Below, in pieces: positions 13,077 through 22,488 of a stretch of 48,318 nucleotides of DNA. The notes beneath the pieces are model-generated. The model ran no database searches. It worked only from the letters and a program-made list of their open reading frames with translations, and was not told where the DNA came from. The position numbers and the translations under genes are program-made. The DNA is taken from the IMG/VR virus record IMGVR_UViG_3300002835_000311, positions 1 to 48,318 of that record; one strand, 5' to 3'. Source of the stretch: a virus. The stretch's first letter is position 1, and each line of letters opens with the position of its first letter.

Positions 13077-14321
13077 ATGGAAACACCTAAACAAGTTGAT
13101 AGTCCAGAACTTCACGGTCTTACGACCACATCATTTGAGGTTTCTTTTGATGGAACCAATGATTATCTATTTCGTGATCTAAGTGCCAAAGAAATAACAA
13201 TGACAGAAAGTTTATTGACTCCAGGTCTGCAAACGTCAATGAAATTTCACAGTTTTATGCAGACTCCAATCATAAAGATTTTTGATAATTTTAAGTCTGC
13301 TGTGGCCAATATAAAAGTTATAAGACCCATTCTTAATGGCTTTAATATGCTAGACAGAATGGAAGCATCTACCAGAATATACAGATTAGAAAATAGAAAA
13401 CTTATCAACAATAATACAGAAGAATTTACACTGCAAGGTTGTGATGATACTCTATTAAATGATGCTAGAAATCTTGTTTCTAAATCTTGGAAGTGTGTAT
13501 CTCCGTCAGCAATAGTCAGCGAAATTTTAGGCACTTGTGTTAATGCAATCAATACGGATGTTGAAACTTCTGGTCCAGCAAGAGATTACATTGCTGAAAA
13601 TATACACCCATTTCAGGTAATTAATCAACAGGCTGACGTTGCTCTAGCTGGTGATGATCCGTCTTTTATACACTACATGACTTATGAGAACTTTAAGTCT
13701 GGTGATCCAAGAGGATTGCATCACTTTAGGTCTTTGCGTAGTTTGACAGCGCCAAATAATGGTGTTGCTCGGTTCTTCTTTCAAGAGACTGGCGTACATG
13801 CTGGTTATGGTCATCCAGAATCTATTCTCACACATTCTTTTCCTTGCGATTTTGATTATCTATCTGACATATTAAACGGCGTTGATTTAGATGGTTCTCA
13901 GATGGCATCTTTGGTCGTTGTAAATCCCATGCTGAAATCATATCACTTGCTTGGAAATAAAGCGAGAGGTTGCGGTATTGGTCGTGGTGAATATATGACA
14001 TCGTTTACCAATTTCAATTCAGCCAAGAGACAGGATTCGTGTAATACAGATGTAGAAAAGCACTTGCTGCTTCGTCAGGCCAGAATGAATTTACTTGAGC
14101 AAGACAAGATTGCTTTGAGATTGACAGTACCATGGAATCCAGTTCTACATGCAGGTCGAATGATTGAAGTTTATTTTATCAATAAAGAAACAGAAAAGTA
14201 CGAAAATTATGGTTCTGGTCTATATCTAATACATAGTTTAACACATACATTAAAAGCAGGTGGCTACGGCACAACTACAATGGATTGCGTAGCTGATACA
14301 GTTGGTGGAGGTATTGTTTAA
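13077..14321 (+). CDS. 27: gp27-like baseplate hub protein
   Basis: 414 residues. The pattern IHPFQVINQQADVAL, PSFIHYMTYENF, GLHHFRSL and the C-terminal PWNPVLHAGRMIEVYF is that of the central hub (gp27/gpD-like) in cyanophage-type T4 relatives. Known: gp27 forms a trimeric ring that links the spike to the tail tube. The gene overlaps the following spike-related gene by TAATG. The assignment rests on order and length as well as motifs, since gp27 is poorly conserved with T4. Confidence 0.75.
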   Translation: METPKQVDSPELHGLTTTSFEVSFDGTNDYLFRDLSAKEITMTESLLTPGLQTSMKFHSFMQTPIIKIFDNFKSAVANIKVIRPILNGFNMLDRMEASTRIYRLENRKLINNNTEEFTLQGCDDTLLNDARNLVSKSWKCVSPSAIVSEILGTCVNAINTDVETSGPARDYIAENIHPFQVINQQADVALAGDDPSFIHYMTYENFKSGDPRGLHHFRSLRSLTAPNNGVARFFFQETGVHAGYGHPESILTHSFPCDFDYLSDILNGVDLDGSQMASLVVVNPMLKSYHLLGNKARGCGIGRGEYMTSFTNFNSAKRQDSCNTDVEKHLLLRQARMNLLEQDKIALRLTVPWNPVLHAGRMIEVYFINKETEKYENYGSGLYLIHSLTHTLKAGGYGTTTMDCVADTVGGGIV

Positions 14322-15595
14322 TGGCTTATCCTAATCAAGGTAAATTGATATACGGAATCGTGTGTCAGGGAGGATACGGCGACACTGAGAACTTTGACCC
14401 AGAGTTGTCTGGTGGTGTAAAAGTTATCTTTCCTGAAATTGAGGGAACGGGCGTCGATGTAAGACACAAGGCTTGGAGCAGAAATGCTTCTCAGGGAACT
14501 CAGCATGGCGCAATTAATAATAATCCACCGCCAGAAAATGGTACAGCGGTTCTTTGCTATAAGTTCGAAGGTCAGGGTGGCACAAATCATCTCCAAATTA
14601 TGAGTGCATTACCTGATATTGCAGAAGAAAATGGTATTCCTGGCAATACAATGGGCGGTTGGGAAAATCCAGCATTGAAACTGGCCAGAAACTATGAAAT
14701 GCCTAATGTTAATAAACCGCCGGATGCAGGTAAGGGTGAAGCCGATACTAGACCACCAAAAGAAAAAGGTGCTTATAATACCAATATGACAAAAGGTATT
14801 ATTTCAACAGCATCTCTTGCTCCCTTGGTTGGAATGGTAATACCTCAGGTTACAAACGTATCGACAGCCACTCAAGCATTTTCTCAAATATTGACAAGCG
14901 ATTTATTAGGTCAATTACCTGGAATGAGCATGAGCATTGGTTCTTTAATGTCAAATATGCCTCAAGCATTAGTAAGCGAATTATATAAGAATATTCCTCC
15001 AGAAATTGGTAATGCATTAACTGCTATTTCTGGTCTAATGCAGACAATAGAGATAGCAGAGTCAGGAACATTTAATACCGCAACCAAAGTAAATCCAGCA
15101 ACATTTTTTGATACTGCGGCCAATCTTCTCTCGGGCGCGCGAGATATAGCAGGTCTAGTTGGAGCGTTTCAGCAATTGCAGTCTAATCCTTCTTTAGCTG
15201 GATTAGATAGTTTACCGCCCGTCAGTTTTACAATGACTGGTGGACCATTTGGTGATATTCCTATGTCTATTGATGCGACTGGCGCCATAACAAGTTTATT
15301 ACCTGAACCAGTGCAGAAACTAGCGGAAGCATTTTCTTCTCTTATGTCAAATGGATTACAGTTTCCTGGAGTATTTCCTGGCGCTAATATGTTTGGCGGA
15401 TCTTCTGGAGTATTAAATGAAATGTTTAATAGATTACCAACAGAAGAATTAACTAAGGCTGTGACTCAAATGCAAAAGAACGTTGCTCCTGGATTACCTT
15501 CGAGAGATAAAGTAAATAAAATGGCAGGTTTTGCAATGGGAGTAACAGGTGTTGTAAAGTTGGGTAGAAAAACAGCACTACAAGCGTTGAAGTAA
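14321..15595 (+). CDS. Spike-associated protein with N-terminal OB-fold-like domain (gp5 N-terminal counterpart)
   Basis: 424 residues. Residues 1-85 (KLIYGIVCQ, DPELSGGVKVIFPE, then GTAVLCYKFEG) match the OB-fold that starts T4 gp5 and VgrG spikes. The rest is hydrophobic, Gly/Ala/Met/Leu-rich and helical (for example MSMSIGSLMSNMPQALVSEL), without a lysozyme motif. Such a segment could be a channel-plugging or tape-like part delivered with the spike. It sits between gp27-like and the beta-helix gene, the place gp5 would occupy. Together these genes look like gp5 split into separate polypeptides. Confidence 0.6.
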   Translation: MAYPNQGKLIYGIVCQGGYGDTENFDPELSGGVKVIFPEIEGTGVDVRHKAWSRNASQGTQHGAINNNPPPENGTAVLCYKFEGQGGTNHLQIMSALPDIAEENGIPGNTMGGWENPALKLARNYEMPNVNKPPDAGKGEADTRPPKEKGAYNTNMTKGIISTASLAPLVGMVIPQVTNVSTATQAFSQILTSDLLGQLPGMSMSIGSLMSNMPQALVSELYKNIPPEIGNALTAISGLMQTIEIAESGTFNTATKVNPATFFDTAANLLSGARDIAGLVGAFQQLQSNPSLAGLDSLPPVSFTMTGGPFGDIPMSIDATGAITSLLPEPVQKLAEAFSSLMSNGLQFPGVFPGANMFGGSSGVLNEMFNRLPTEELTKAVTQMQKNVAPGLPSRDKVNKMAGFAMGVTGVVKLGRKTALQALK

Positions 15596-15606
15596 AAGGA
15601 TAAATT

Positions 15607-16476
15607 ATGGCAGACGATAGCGCAAGTTCTAAGACTAAAACTGAACCAAAGTGGGATGGTAAAAAAGACGCTAGATCATTATCTGGCGCATTAACTTATA
15701 ATAATTATACTTCTACCAGAACAAGATCCGGACATACTCTTACACTTGATGATAGTAAGGGCGCTGAAAGCATAACAGTACAACACCGTTCCGGTTCTAT
15801 GTTTCAGTGTTTGCCAGACGGTTCTATGCAATTTGTATCACATAATGGTCAATATACAGTGGTATTTGGTGAAAACAAAATGCTCATAACAGGTGTTCAT
15901 GATGTAACTGTAAAGGGCGATTGTTCACTGATGGTTGAGGGCGATTATAATGCAACTGTTCATGGTAATCATAATACAGTAGTTCATGGCGATATGAATA
16001 TTACAGCCAAGAATATGAATACGGTTGTTCGTGGTAACATGGACACATCTGCAAAGAACATGACAACCAAAATTGAAGGTTCTACAGAGATTACAACCGA
16101 GGGTGTAACAAATATTATCTCTGACGGTGGTCTATCTCTTTCATCGACTACAGAATCCGTATCTATTCTTGGTCAAGTAGACGTTGGTATTGGTGCATCA
16201 GGTAAGATCATGATAGATGCTGGTAGCACTATTGACGTTAAGTCTGAAGGCGCAATGAAAGCTGAGTCCACTGGCGGCAGCGTAGATATCAAGGCTTCTG
16301 GTGTAATGCGTCAGGAATCTGGCGGCAAGATGTCTATGAAAGCTGGTGGTATTATTGGAATGGACGGAAGCAATATATATCTTAATTCCGGATCTTCGGA
16401 GTCAGCAGACGGAGCAGAAGATATGGAAATTTCAATTCCACCGCCAAAGAATCCTAACGCTGGCGGCCCAAGATAA
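15607..16476 (+). CDS. Membrane-piercing spike with beta-helix (gp5 C-terminal/VgrG-like)
   Basis: 289 residues. After a charged N-terminus, residues 55-250 are a regular beta-helix with short repeats such as VEGDYNATVHGNHNTVVHGD and IEGSTEITTEGVTNI. This is the needle pattern of T4 gp5 C-terminus and VgrG spikes. The C-terminus is acidic, then Pro-rich (SIPPPKNPNAGGPR), possibly the docking site for a PAAR tip. No lysozyme domain is present. The function is mechanical piercing of the outer membrane under the hub. Confidence 0.85.
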   Translation: MADDSASSKTKTEPKWDGKKDARSLSGALTYNNYTSTRTRSGHTLTLDDSKGAESITVQHRSGSMFQCLPDGSMQFVSHNGQYTVVFGENKMLITGVHDVTVKGDCSLMVEGDYNATVHGNHNTVVHGDMNITAKNMNTVVRGNMDTSAKNMTTKIEGSTEITTEGVTNIISDGGLSLSSTTESVSILGQVDVGIGASGKIMIDAGSTIDVKSEGAMKAESTGGSVDIKASGVMRQESGGKMSMKAGGIIGMDGSNIYLNSGSSESADGAEDMEISIPPPKNPNAGGPR

Positions 16477-16481
16477 GGTAG

Positions 16482-16489
16482 CATAAATA
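16482..16489 (+). promoter_or_regulatory. Late-promoter-like CATAAATA immediately before gp25
   Basis: CATAAATA is one base from TATAAATA and ends 5 bases before the gp25 ATG (16495). There is no Shine-Dalgarno before that ATG. If used, the transcript would begin at about the start codon. Confidence 0.4.
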
Positions 16490-16494
16490 ATCAC

Positions 16495-16896
16495 ATGGTA
16501 AATACAGTCGCACGTAAAAAAGATTATGCAGATTTAGACCTCGATTTCATGCCACATCCGACAACAAAGGATGTCATGAAAAAAACAGGCATTGAGGCTA
16601 TCAAGAGGTCTGTTCGTAATCTAGTTTTGACTAATTTTTACGACAAGCCGTTTCAGCCATATATCGGCTCAAACGCATTAAAACTACTGTTTGATAATGC
16701 AACACCAATTACAGCCAATTTTCTAAACAATGCTATTCGCGAGGTTATTACCAATTTTGAACCTAGAGTCAAGATTGAAGATTTGAGAGTTAGTTTTGAT
16801 TATGACAATAATGGTTATAATGTAAAACTCTTTATAACGATACTAAACAGAAACGAACCCGCGACTATCAACTTATTCCTAGAGCGCATTAGATGA
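16495..16896 (+). CDS. 25: gp25 baseplate wedge subunit
   Basis: 133 residues, the same size as T4 gp25 (132). DLDLDFMPHP...DV....G..AIKRSVRNLVLTNFYDKPFQPYIGS fits the gp25/lysozyme-related wedge family, which has no enzyme activity. The C-terminus (YNVKLFITILNRNEPATINLFLERIR) is also typical. The gene overlaps gp6 by ATGA. Known: gp25 and gp6 are neighbours in the sheath-nucleating inner baseplate. The start at 16495 has no visible Shine-Dalgarno. Confidence 0.9.
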   Translation: MVNTVARKKDYADLDLDFMPHPTTKDVMKKTGIEAIKRSVRNLVLTNFYDKPFQPYIGSNALKLLFDNATPITANFLNNAIREVITNFEPRVKIEDLRVSFDYDNNGYNVKLFITILNRNEPATINLFLERIR

Positions 16897-18971
16897 GTAC
16901 ATCAAACACTTCACTAAGAATATCAGAACTTGATTTTGACTCAATCAAAACTAATCTGAAAAACTATCTTCGCAGTCAGTCTGAATTTCAAGACTTTGAC
17001 TTTGAAGGTTCTGGTATGTCAGTTCTCATTGACTTGCTGGCCTATAATACACACTATATGGGCTACTATCTCAATATGGTTGGTAACGAATCGTTCATGG
17101 ACACAGCCCAGTTGCGTGAATCCATGGTATCAATTGCTAAGTTGATGAATTATACACCAAGAAGCAGTCAAGGTGCGGAAACAAAGATTAACATTACAGT
17201 TACTCCTACTATTGGTTCAGAGGACACTACAGCACAAACTCTTACTCTAGACAAATATACAAGACTTCTAGGCGCTGACATTAGCGGTATTAACTATCCA
17301 TTTGTTACTCTTTATTCAAACACGGTTTCTAAAACAGCTGGTGCTTTTAATTTTGCTAATGTTGTTATCAGACAGGGTGAAGTAATTACTCGTCAGTTTG
17401 AAATGGATGCTCAAAATACTCGACGCCGTTTCAAGATTGCGTCTTCCAATGTAGATACATCTACTTTGATGGTTTCTGTACAGGAATCCAGAGCAAATAC
17501 TTATACCACTGTATATAATCAATATGACGATATTACTCTAGTTCAAGGTAATACAGCCGCATATTTCATAGAAGAAGATACCGACTCAAACTATGTGGTT
17601 CAGTTCGGTGATAATATCATCGGTAAGACTCCAAAGATTGGTTCTATTATCAACATCACTTATCTTGACAGTGTTGGTTCTGTAGCTAATGCCATTAACA
17701 GTTTCTCATTCATCGATAGAGTTGGTGGAAAATATAGCAGTGACGTTGTTGTCAGTTCTACGACTCCATCATATGGCGCAGCAGATAAGGAAACAATCGA
17801 ACAAATTCGTTTCCGCGCGCCATATCACTATACAGTACAAAATCGTGCAGTGACCAAGAATGATTATGAGACTATCATTACTAGAGATTTTCCTTATATT
17901 GATGCGGTCTCTTGCTGGGGCGGTGAAGATAATGATCCAGTCGTATATGGCAAGGTCTACCTGTCATTAAAGCCAAGAACAAACTACGTTCTGACAACTC
18001 TACAAAAAGAGCAGATCAAGGAAAATCTGATTCGTTCTAGAAATGTATTAACAATCATTCCAGAAATTATTGATCCTGATTATGAGTATATCACTATTAT
18101 TGGCAAAATTACGTATAATCCAAGCAAGACATCACGCACAGCAGATGAAATTCTAACTATTGTAAAAGCAGCAATATCAGATTATAATAATGCTGAACTA
18201 AAGAGATTTGATTCTGTTTTCCGTAAATCTAAGTTGCAGAGTTACATGGAAAATGCTGAACGTTCTATCACAGGATCAGACATTCAAATCTATCTACAAA
18301 AAAGACATATATTAACTCTTGGAACATCAGAAAACGTTCGTGTAAAGTTTAACGTTCCTCTTCGCAAAGGCGATTACGTCTCTAAGTTGTTTACATTTCC
18401 AGAAGCAAAAGTATACGATTTGACAAACATTCTTCGTAACGTTTATATCGAAGAAGTGCCAGAGTCGTTTACGGGTGTAGAAGAAATTGTCATAGAAAAT
18501 CCAGGAATAAACTATACATCTACACCCACAATTAGAATAAGTGGTGATGGTATCGGTGCAACAGCCACAGCCAAGATTGTGAACGGAAGAATATCAACAA
18601 TCACTGTGACAAACAGAGGTACAAACTACAGTCGCGCAACCGTATACATTGAAGGTGGTGGCGGTTCTGAGGCCACAGCAACGGCAATGCTAGAAGCTAG
18701 AACTGGAGTTCTACGCACATTCTATTATGAACAAAACGGCGAAAAGGTTATAATCAATCCAAATGCTGGAACTATTGATTACGATACAGGTGAAATTTTC
18801 TTGGAATCATTCAACGCTCAGTCATTAGTTGAGAACGATTTTTATCCTGCTGACGTTCTGACATTTAATATTCCGTCTCAAGGTGAAATCATCGCGCCTC
18901 TTCGCAATCGTATTATCAGTTATGACGAAGGTGATCCCTTTGCACTTCAACTTACAGTAGAAGCAGAATAA
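16893..18971 (+). CDS. 6: gp6 baseplate wedge subunit
   Basis: 692 residues; T4 gp6 has 660. The N-terminus (LDFDSIKTNLKNYLRSQSEFQDFDFEGSGMSVLIDLLAYNTHYMGYYLNM) and ESMVSIAKLMNYTPRS are diagnostic. The J-like core with APYHYTVQNRAVTKNDYE follows. Near residues 525-600 there is a Gly-rich module (ENPGINYTSTPTIRISGDGIGATATAKI, then NRGTNYSRATVYI) of a type repeated in the next genes. gp6 dimers form the inner ring that triggers sheath contraction. Confidence 0.95.
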   Translation: MSTSNTSLRISELDFDSIKTNLKNYLRSQSEFQDFDFEGSGMSVLIDLLAYNTHYMGYYLNMVGNESFMDTAQLRESMVSIAKLMNYTPRSSQGAETKINITVTPTIGSEDTTAQTLTLDKYTRLLGADISGINYPFVTLYSNTVSKTAGAFNFANVVIRQGEVITRQFEMDAQNTRRRFKIASSNVDTSTLMVSVQESRANTYTTVYNQYDDITLVQGNTAAYFIEEDTDSNYVVQFGDNIIGKTPKIGSIINITYLDSVGSVANAINSFSFIDRVGGKYSSDVVVSSTTPSYGAADKETIEQIRFRAPYHYTVQNRAVTKNDYETIITRDFPYIDAVSCWGGEDNDPVVYGKVYLSLKPRTNYVLTTLQKEQIKENLIRSRNVLTIIPEIIDPDYEYITIIGKITYNPSKTSRTADEILTIVKAAISDYNNAELKRFDSVFRKSKLQSYMENAERSITGSDIQIYLQKRHILTLGTSENVRVKFNVPLRKGDYVSKLFTFPEAKVYDLTNILRNVYIEEVPESFTGVEEIVIENPGINYTSTPTIRISGDGIGATATAKIVNGRISTITVTNRGTNYSRATVYIEGGGGSEATATAMLEARTGVLRTFYYEQNGEKVIINPNAGTIDYDTGEIFLESFNAQSLVENDFYPADVLTFNIPSQGEIIAPLRNRIISYDEGDPFALQLTVEAE

Positions 18972-21127
18972 TGGCAAATACGAACGTAGGCATCTCAAAC
19001 TTCGTATATTCTCAAGCGCCGTTCTTTGTTAGGAACGATCATCCTGCCTTTATCAAGTTTATTGAAGCATACTATCAATATCTTGAACAAGAAGGTAAAA
19101 CAATTGAGAGAGCCAAGGGTTTTCGTGAAGCACTGGATGTTGACCGCAATATTGACTTATACTCAGAGAAATTATACTCACAGTTTCTAAGTCTCATTCC
19201 AGAAGAAACTATTGCAGATAGAGACTTCATCATAAAGCATATCAAAGACTTTTATCGTGCTAGAGGCACAGAGAAGTCTATTGAGTTTCTTCTTGCTATT
19301 CTGTACGATCTAGAGACAGACTTTTATTATCCCAAGAGAGACATTCTCAAAGCATCTGATGGTAAGTGGTATCAGGAAAAATCACTTAAAGTTTATGATG
19401 TTCAGGTAAACAATACTGCGGATCCTGGAATATTTACAGCCAAGAACTTCGCTGGTCGTCAGATTAGAGGACTAACATCAAACGCCACAGCTACCGTAGA
19501 ATCCGTTGATGTGTACTATGAAAATGGCGTGATTGTTAAGGAACTAAAAGTTTCTAATCAGGTCAGAGACTTTAGTTCTGGTGAAAAGGTCTCGGCCTTT
19601 TTTGAAGAAGAAGGTCAGATTAAGTATATTTCAGCAAACGTGTTTTCTGGCATTATCGTTCGTGTAGACATTACCGAAAGAGGCAATAACTATTCTGTTG
19701 GCGATCAAGCTATCATCGAAAGCAATACTGGTACTGGCGGTATTATTGTTGTTTCTTCCACATCAAAAGCGGCAATCAAAACGATATCACCTACAGACGG
19801 CGGCGCTGGATTTCAAAACACAAATGTAGTTCTGATATCTAGTCCGACAGGAACTGGAGCAAACGCATACGTTTCTCTGATAAATGCTGATGAGTCCGTG
19901 CATCCAAACACATACAATATTGTCATATCTCTCATAAGTCGTGAAGCAAATACAGCTATCGGCAACGCTCTTTATTCCAATCTTGTCAATACGGTTTCGG
20001 ATCCAGCAAACAACTGGATCGGCAATTCTATGATTTATTTCCGCTATGCAAATACTGGACCAATTCAAAGAGTGGTCGTTCTGACAGGCGGCAATAATTA
20101 TTTGGCAGCGCCTACCATGACAGCGGCGGCCAACACAAGAGTCAAAAATCTTGGTATTCTTGGAAAAATGAGAATTGTTTCTCCTGGTAGCGGATACGCA
20201 GTAAACGACGAGATTGAAATAATCAACAGACCTTTTGCGACTATAGGTGCTGGTACAGGAGCAAGAGGATATGTAGCCACAGTTAACGGCACAGGTGCAA
20301 TTACCAGTGTGAAATTTAAAGCCGTATCAGGACATTACATAGGCGGTTCTGGTTATAATATGCTTGAATTGCCAACAGCTAATATTATCACAACGACAGG
20401 TGTTGGCGGAAATGTTACCGTTTCGGCCATCTTAGGCTTTGGTGAAACACTAACAAGCACCTCGGATGAAGTTGGTGCAATTCTAGAACTTTCGATTCTA
20501 TCTGGTGGTTCTGGATATGCAACTCCGCCCACAATCAATCTCAAATCAATTGGTTCTGGTACAGCCCAAGCTGTACCAACTATCGTTCAAGGCGTTTATA
20601 CTTATCCAGGCAGATATCTAAATGATGACGGTCATTTGAGCAGCTTTAACTTCCTACAAGACGGCAAGTATTATCATAACTATTCTTATGTCGTGAAAAT
20701 TAAGCAGGCTATCAATAACTACAGAAAAGCATTGAAAGACCTGGTCCATCCTGCTGGTATGAGTTTGTTCGGCGAATATACAACCGTGGATAACGGCGAG
20801 ACTATGAATGTTCAAGTGACTACAGCCAATGCCACAAAGAAGATTGTATATCAAATCGCACAATATGTTTCGAACGTTGTAAATATCAATACATCAGCCA
20901 ATACTATAACCAGCAACGTTAGAGTGATAAGATCAAACAATAGCATTTCTAACGGAGATATCATATACTTAGAATTCCAATCGGGAGATACTATAAATAT
21001 AGCGAACGGAATATTTGTGGCTTCTGGTGCTAACGGAAATGTGTTTGTAGTAACTCAGATTGCTAACACAAGAGTTTCTAACCTAGCTAATACTTCGGGT
21101 AACGTTTATTATGGAACAATACAATAG
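18971..21127 (+). CDS. Large baseplate wedge protein in the gp7 position
   Basis: 718 residues. The N-terminal 150 residues (APFFVRNDHPAFIKFIEAYYQYLEQEGKT, then IIKHIKDFYRARGTEKSIEFLL and FYYPKRDILKASDGKWYQEKSL) match a conserved T4-superfamily structural protein in this position. The rest consists mainly of Gly-rich beta modules with the pattern ITERGNNYSVGD, VSPGSGYAVND and LSGGSGYATPPTI. These cover about residues 225-530. gp7 is the usual wedge protein encoded after gp6, but sequence similarity to T4 gp7 is not visible, so no symbol is given. Confidence 0.65.
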   Translation: MANTNVGISNFVYSQAPFFVRNDHPAFIKFIEAYYQYLEQEGKTIERAKGFREALDVDRNIDLYSEKLYSQFLSLIPEETIADRDFIIKHIKDFYRARGTEKSIEFLLAILYDLETDFYYPKRDILKASDGKWYQEKSLKVYDVQVNNTADPGIFTAKNFAGRQIRGLTSNATATVESVDVYYENGVIVKELKVSNQVRDFSSGEKVSAFFEEEGQIKYISANVFSGIIVRVDITERGNNYSVGDQAIIESNTGTGGIIVVSSTSKAAIKTISPTDGGAGFQNTNVVLISSPTGTGANAYVSLINADESVHPNTYNIVISLISREANTAIGNALYSNLVNTVSDPANNWIGNSMIYFRYANTGPIQRVVVLTGGNNYLAAPTMTAAANTRVKNLGILGKMRIVSPGSGYAVNDEIEIINRPFATIGAGTGARGYVATVNGTGAITSVKFKAVSGHYIGGSGYNMLELPTANIITTTGVGGNVTVSAILGFGETLTSTSDEVGAILELSILSGGSGYATPPTINLKSIGSGTAQAVPTIVQGVYTYPGRYLNDDGHLSSFNFLQDGKYYHNYSYVVKIKQAINNYRKALKDLVHPAGMSLFGEYTTVDNGETMNVQVTTANATKKIVYQIAQYVSNVVNINTSANTITSNVRVIRSNNSISNGDIIYLEFQSGDTINIANGIFVASGANGNVFVVTQIANTRVSNLANTSGNVYYGTIQ

Positions 21128-21134
21128 GTAAAAA

Positions 21135-22475
21135 ATGACGGTTTCTGTTTATTCCAAAAATCTAAACATCTTTAACGCTGAACAGTTCAAAGAATCCGCG
21201 TCGGAAGTTGCAAATACTGGACTTTATTTTACGATTGGTAAAGTGGAATCTTGGGCAAATGATGCTGCTCCACCGCAGGCCAATAGTTCCGTGACTTCTC
21301 TATATGAAGTCTATCGCAATATGATAGGTGCCAAGCGCGTTACGGGCAACGATATGTATCACTGTATCCGTAGAATAGACTGGACTCAAGGCACAGTCTA
21401 TGACAGGTATGACCATTGCACATGTTCTCTAATACTATTTAATCCTAATACAGATTTCTATGTTGTCACATCAAACTGGGATGTGTACAAGTGTATTTCA
21501 AATAACAATGGCACACCATCACAAAACGTTCCTATTCAGAAAATTGCGACCGGAACAGTTCAGGAAGCAGACGGTTATATTTGGAAATATATGTATTCTA
21601 TCTCAACAGCCGAACAACTAAGATTTACCACATCTGAGTATATTCCAGTTAAAACTCTAGTGAATGATGATGGCTCATTACAATGGGACGTTCAAGATAA
21701 TGCCATCGATGGAGGTATAGAATATATTGATGTCGTTAATGGTGGTCAAGATTATGTTGACAACACCAAGATTTGGATTACAATTACGGGTGATGGCTCA
21801 GGAGCAAACGCATTTGCTAAGACAAATGCTATGACAAATAGAATTAATTCTATTGTAATCGACAGACCAGGAACAGGTTACACTTATGCTAACGTCATGG
21901 TTTATGATGATTCATCATATGGTGTAGGAGCAAGCCTAAGAGCAATAATAAGTCCTCCTGGTGGTCACGGTTCAGATGCATTACATGAATTGGGTGGAAG
22001 CAATCTAATGTTGAATGTAAGATTACGTTATGATGAAAACGGTAAATTGCCTATAACTAACGAATTTAGACAAGTTTCGTTGATAAGAGATCCTATCATT
22101 TATGGCACAACAAGAGTTGAGCAAAATACAGCATTCTCTCAATATACGATTGTCACACTGTCGGGTGTTGATGATGACAACTTTGCGGAAGACGAAATTG
22201 TGTATCAGGGTCTTGTTCTTGCCAACGCAACATTTACAGGCACAGTTGTAGACTGGAACGGTTCAAATCAATTGAAGTTGGCCAATACTAGAGGAACTTT
22301 ACAAGCAGCATCTCTAATAGGTTACGACACTGGAGCAACAGGAACGGTAACTCTTCCTGTAACTGTTCCAGAAGTTCAACCTCATTCTGGACAACTTTTA
22401 TATATAGATAATATACAACCAATTAGTAGGTCTTCCGATCAGATTGAAGATTTCAAAATAGTATTAAAGTTTTAG
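21135..22475 (+). CDS. 8: gp8 baseplate wedge subunit
   Basis: 446 residues; T4 gp8 has 334. TGLYFTIGKVESWANDAAPP, VYRNMIGAKRVTGNDMYHCIRRIDWTQGTVYDRYD and YIWKYMYSIS are typical gp8 segments. Two inserts explain the extra length. One is a Gly-rich module near residues 188-275 (VNGGQDYVDN, then RPGTGYTYANVMV). The other is a module near 350-410 (DEIVYQGL, GTVVDWNGSNQLKLANTRG) also present in gp53, gp14 and gp15. The role is outer wedge assembly with gp7 and gp10. Confidence 0.85.
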   Translation: MTVSVYSKNLNIFNAEQFKESASEVANTGLYFTIGKVESWANDAAPPQANSSVTSLYEVYRNMIGAKRVTGNDMYHCIRRIDWTQGTVYDRYDHCTCSLILFNPNTDFYVVTSNWDVYKCISNNNGTPSQNVPIQKIATGTVQEADGYIWKYMYSISTAEQLRFTTSEYIPVKTLVNDDGSLQWDVQDNAIDGGIEYIDVVNGGQDYVDNTKIWITITGDGSGANAFAKTNAMTNRINSIVIDRPGTGYTYANVMVYDDSSYGVGASLRAIISPPGGHGSDALHELGGSNLMLNVRLRYDENGKLPITNEFRQVSLIRDPIIYGTTRVEQNTAFSQYTIVTLSGVDDDNFAEDEIVYQGLVLANATFTGTVVDWNGSNQLKLANTRGTLQAASLIGYDTGATGTVTLPVTVPEVQPHSGQLLYIDNIQPISRSSDQIEDFKIVLKF

Positions 22476-22488
22476 GGCATAGATAAAA

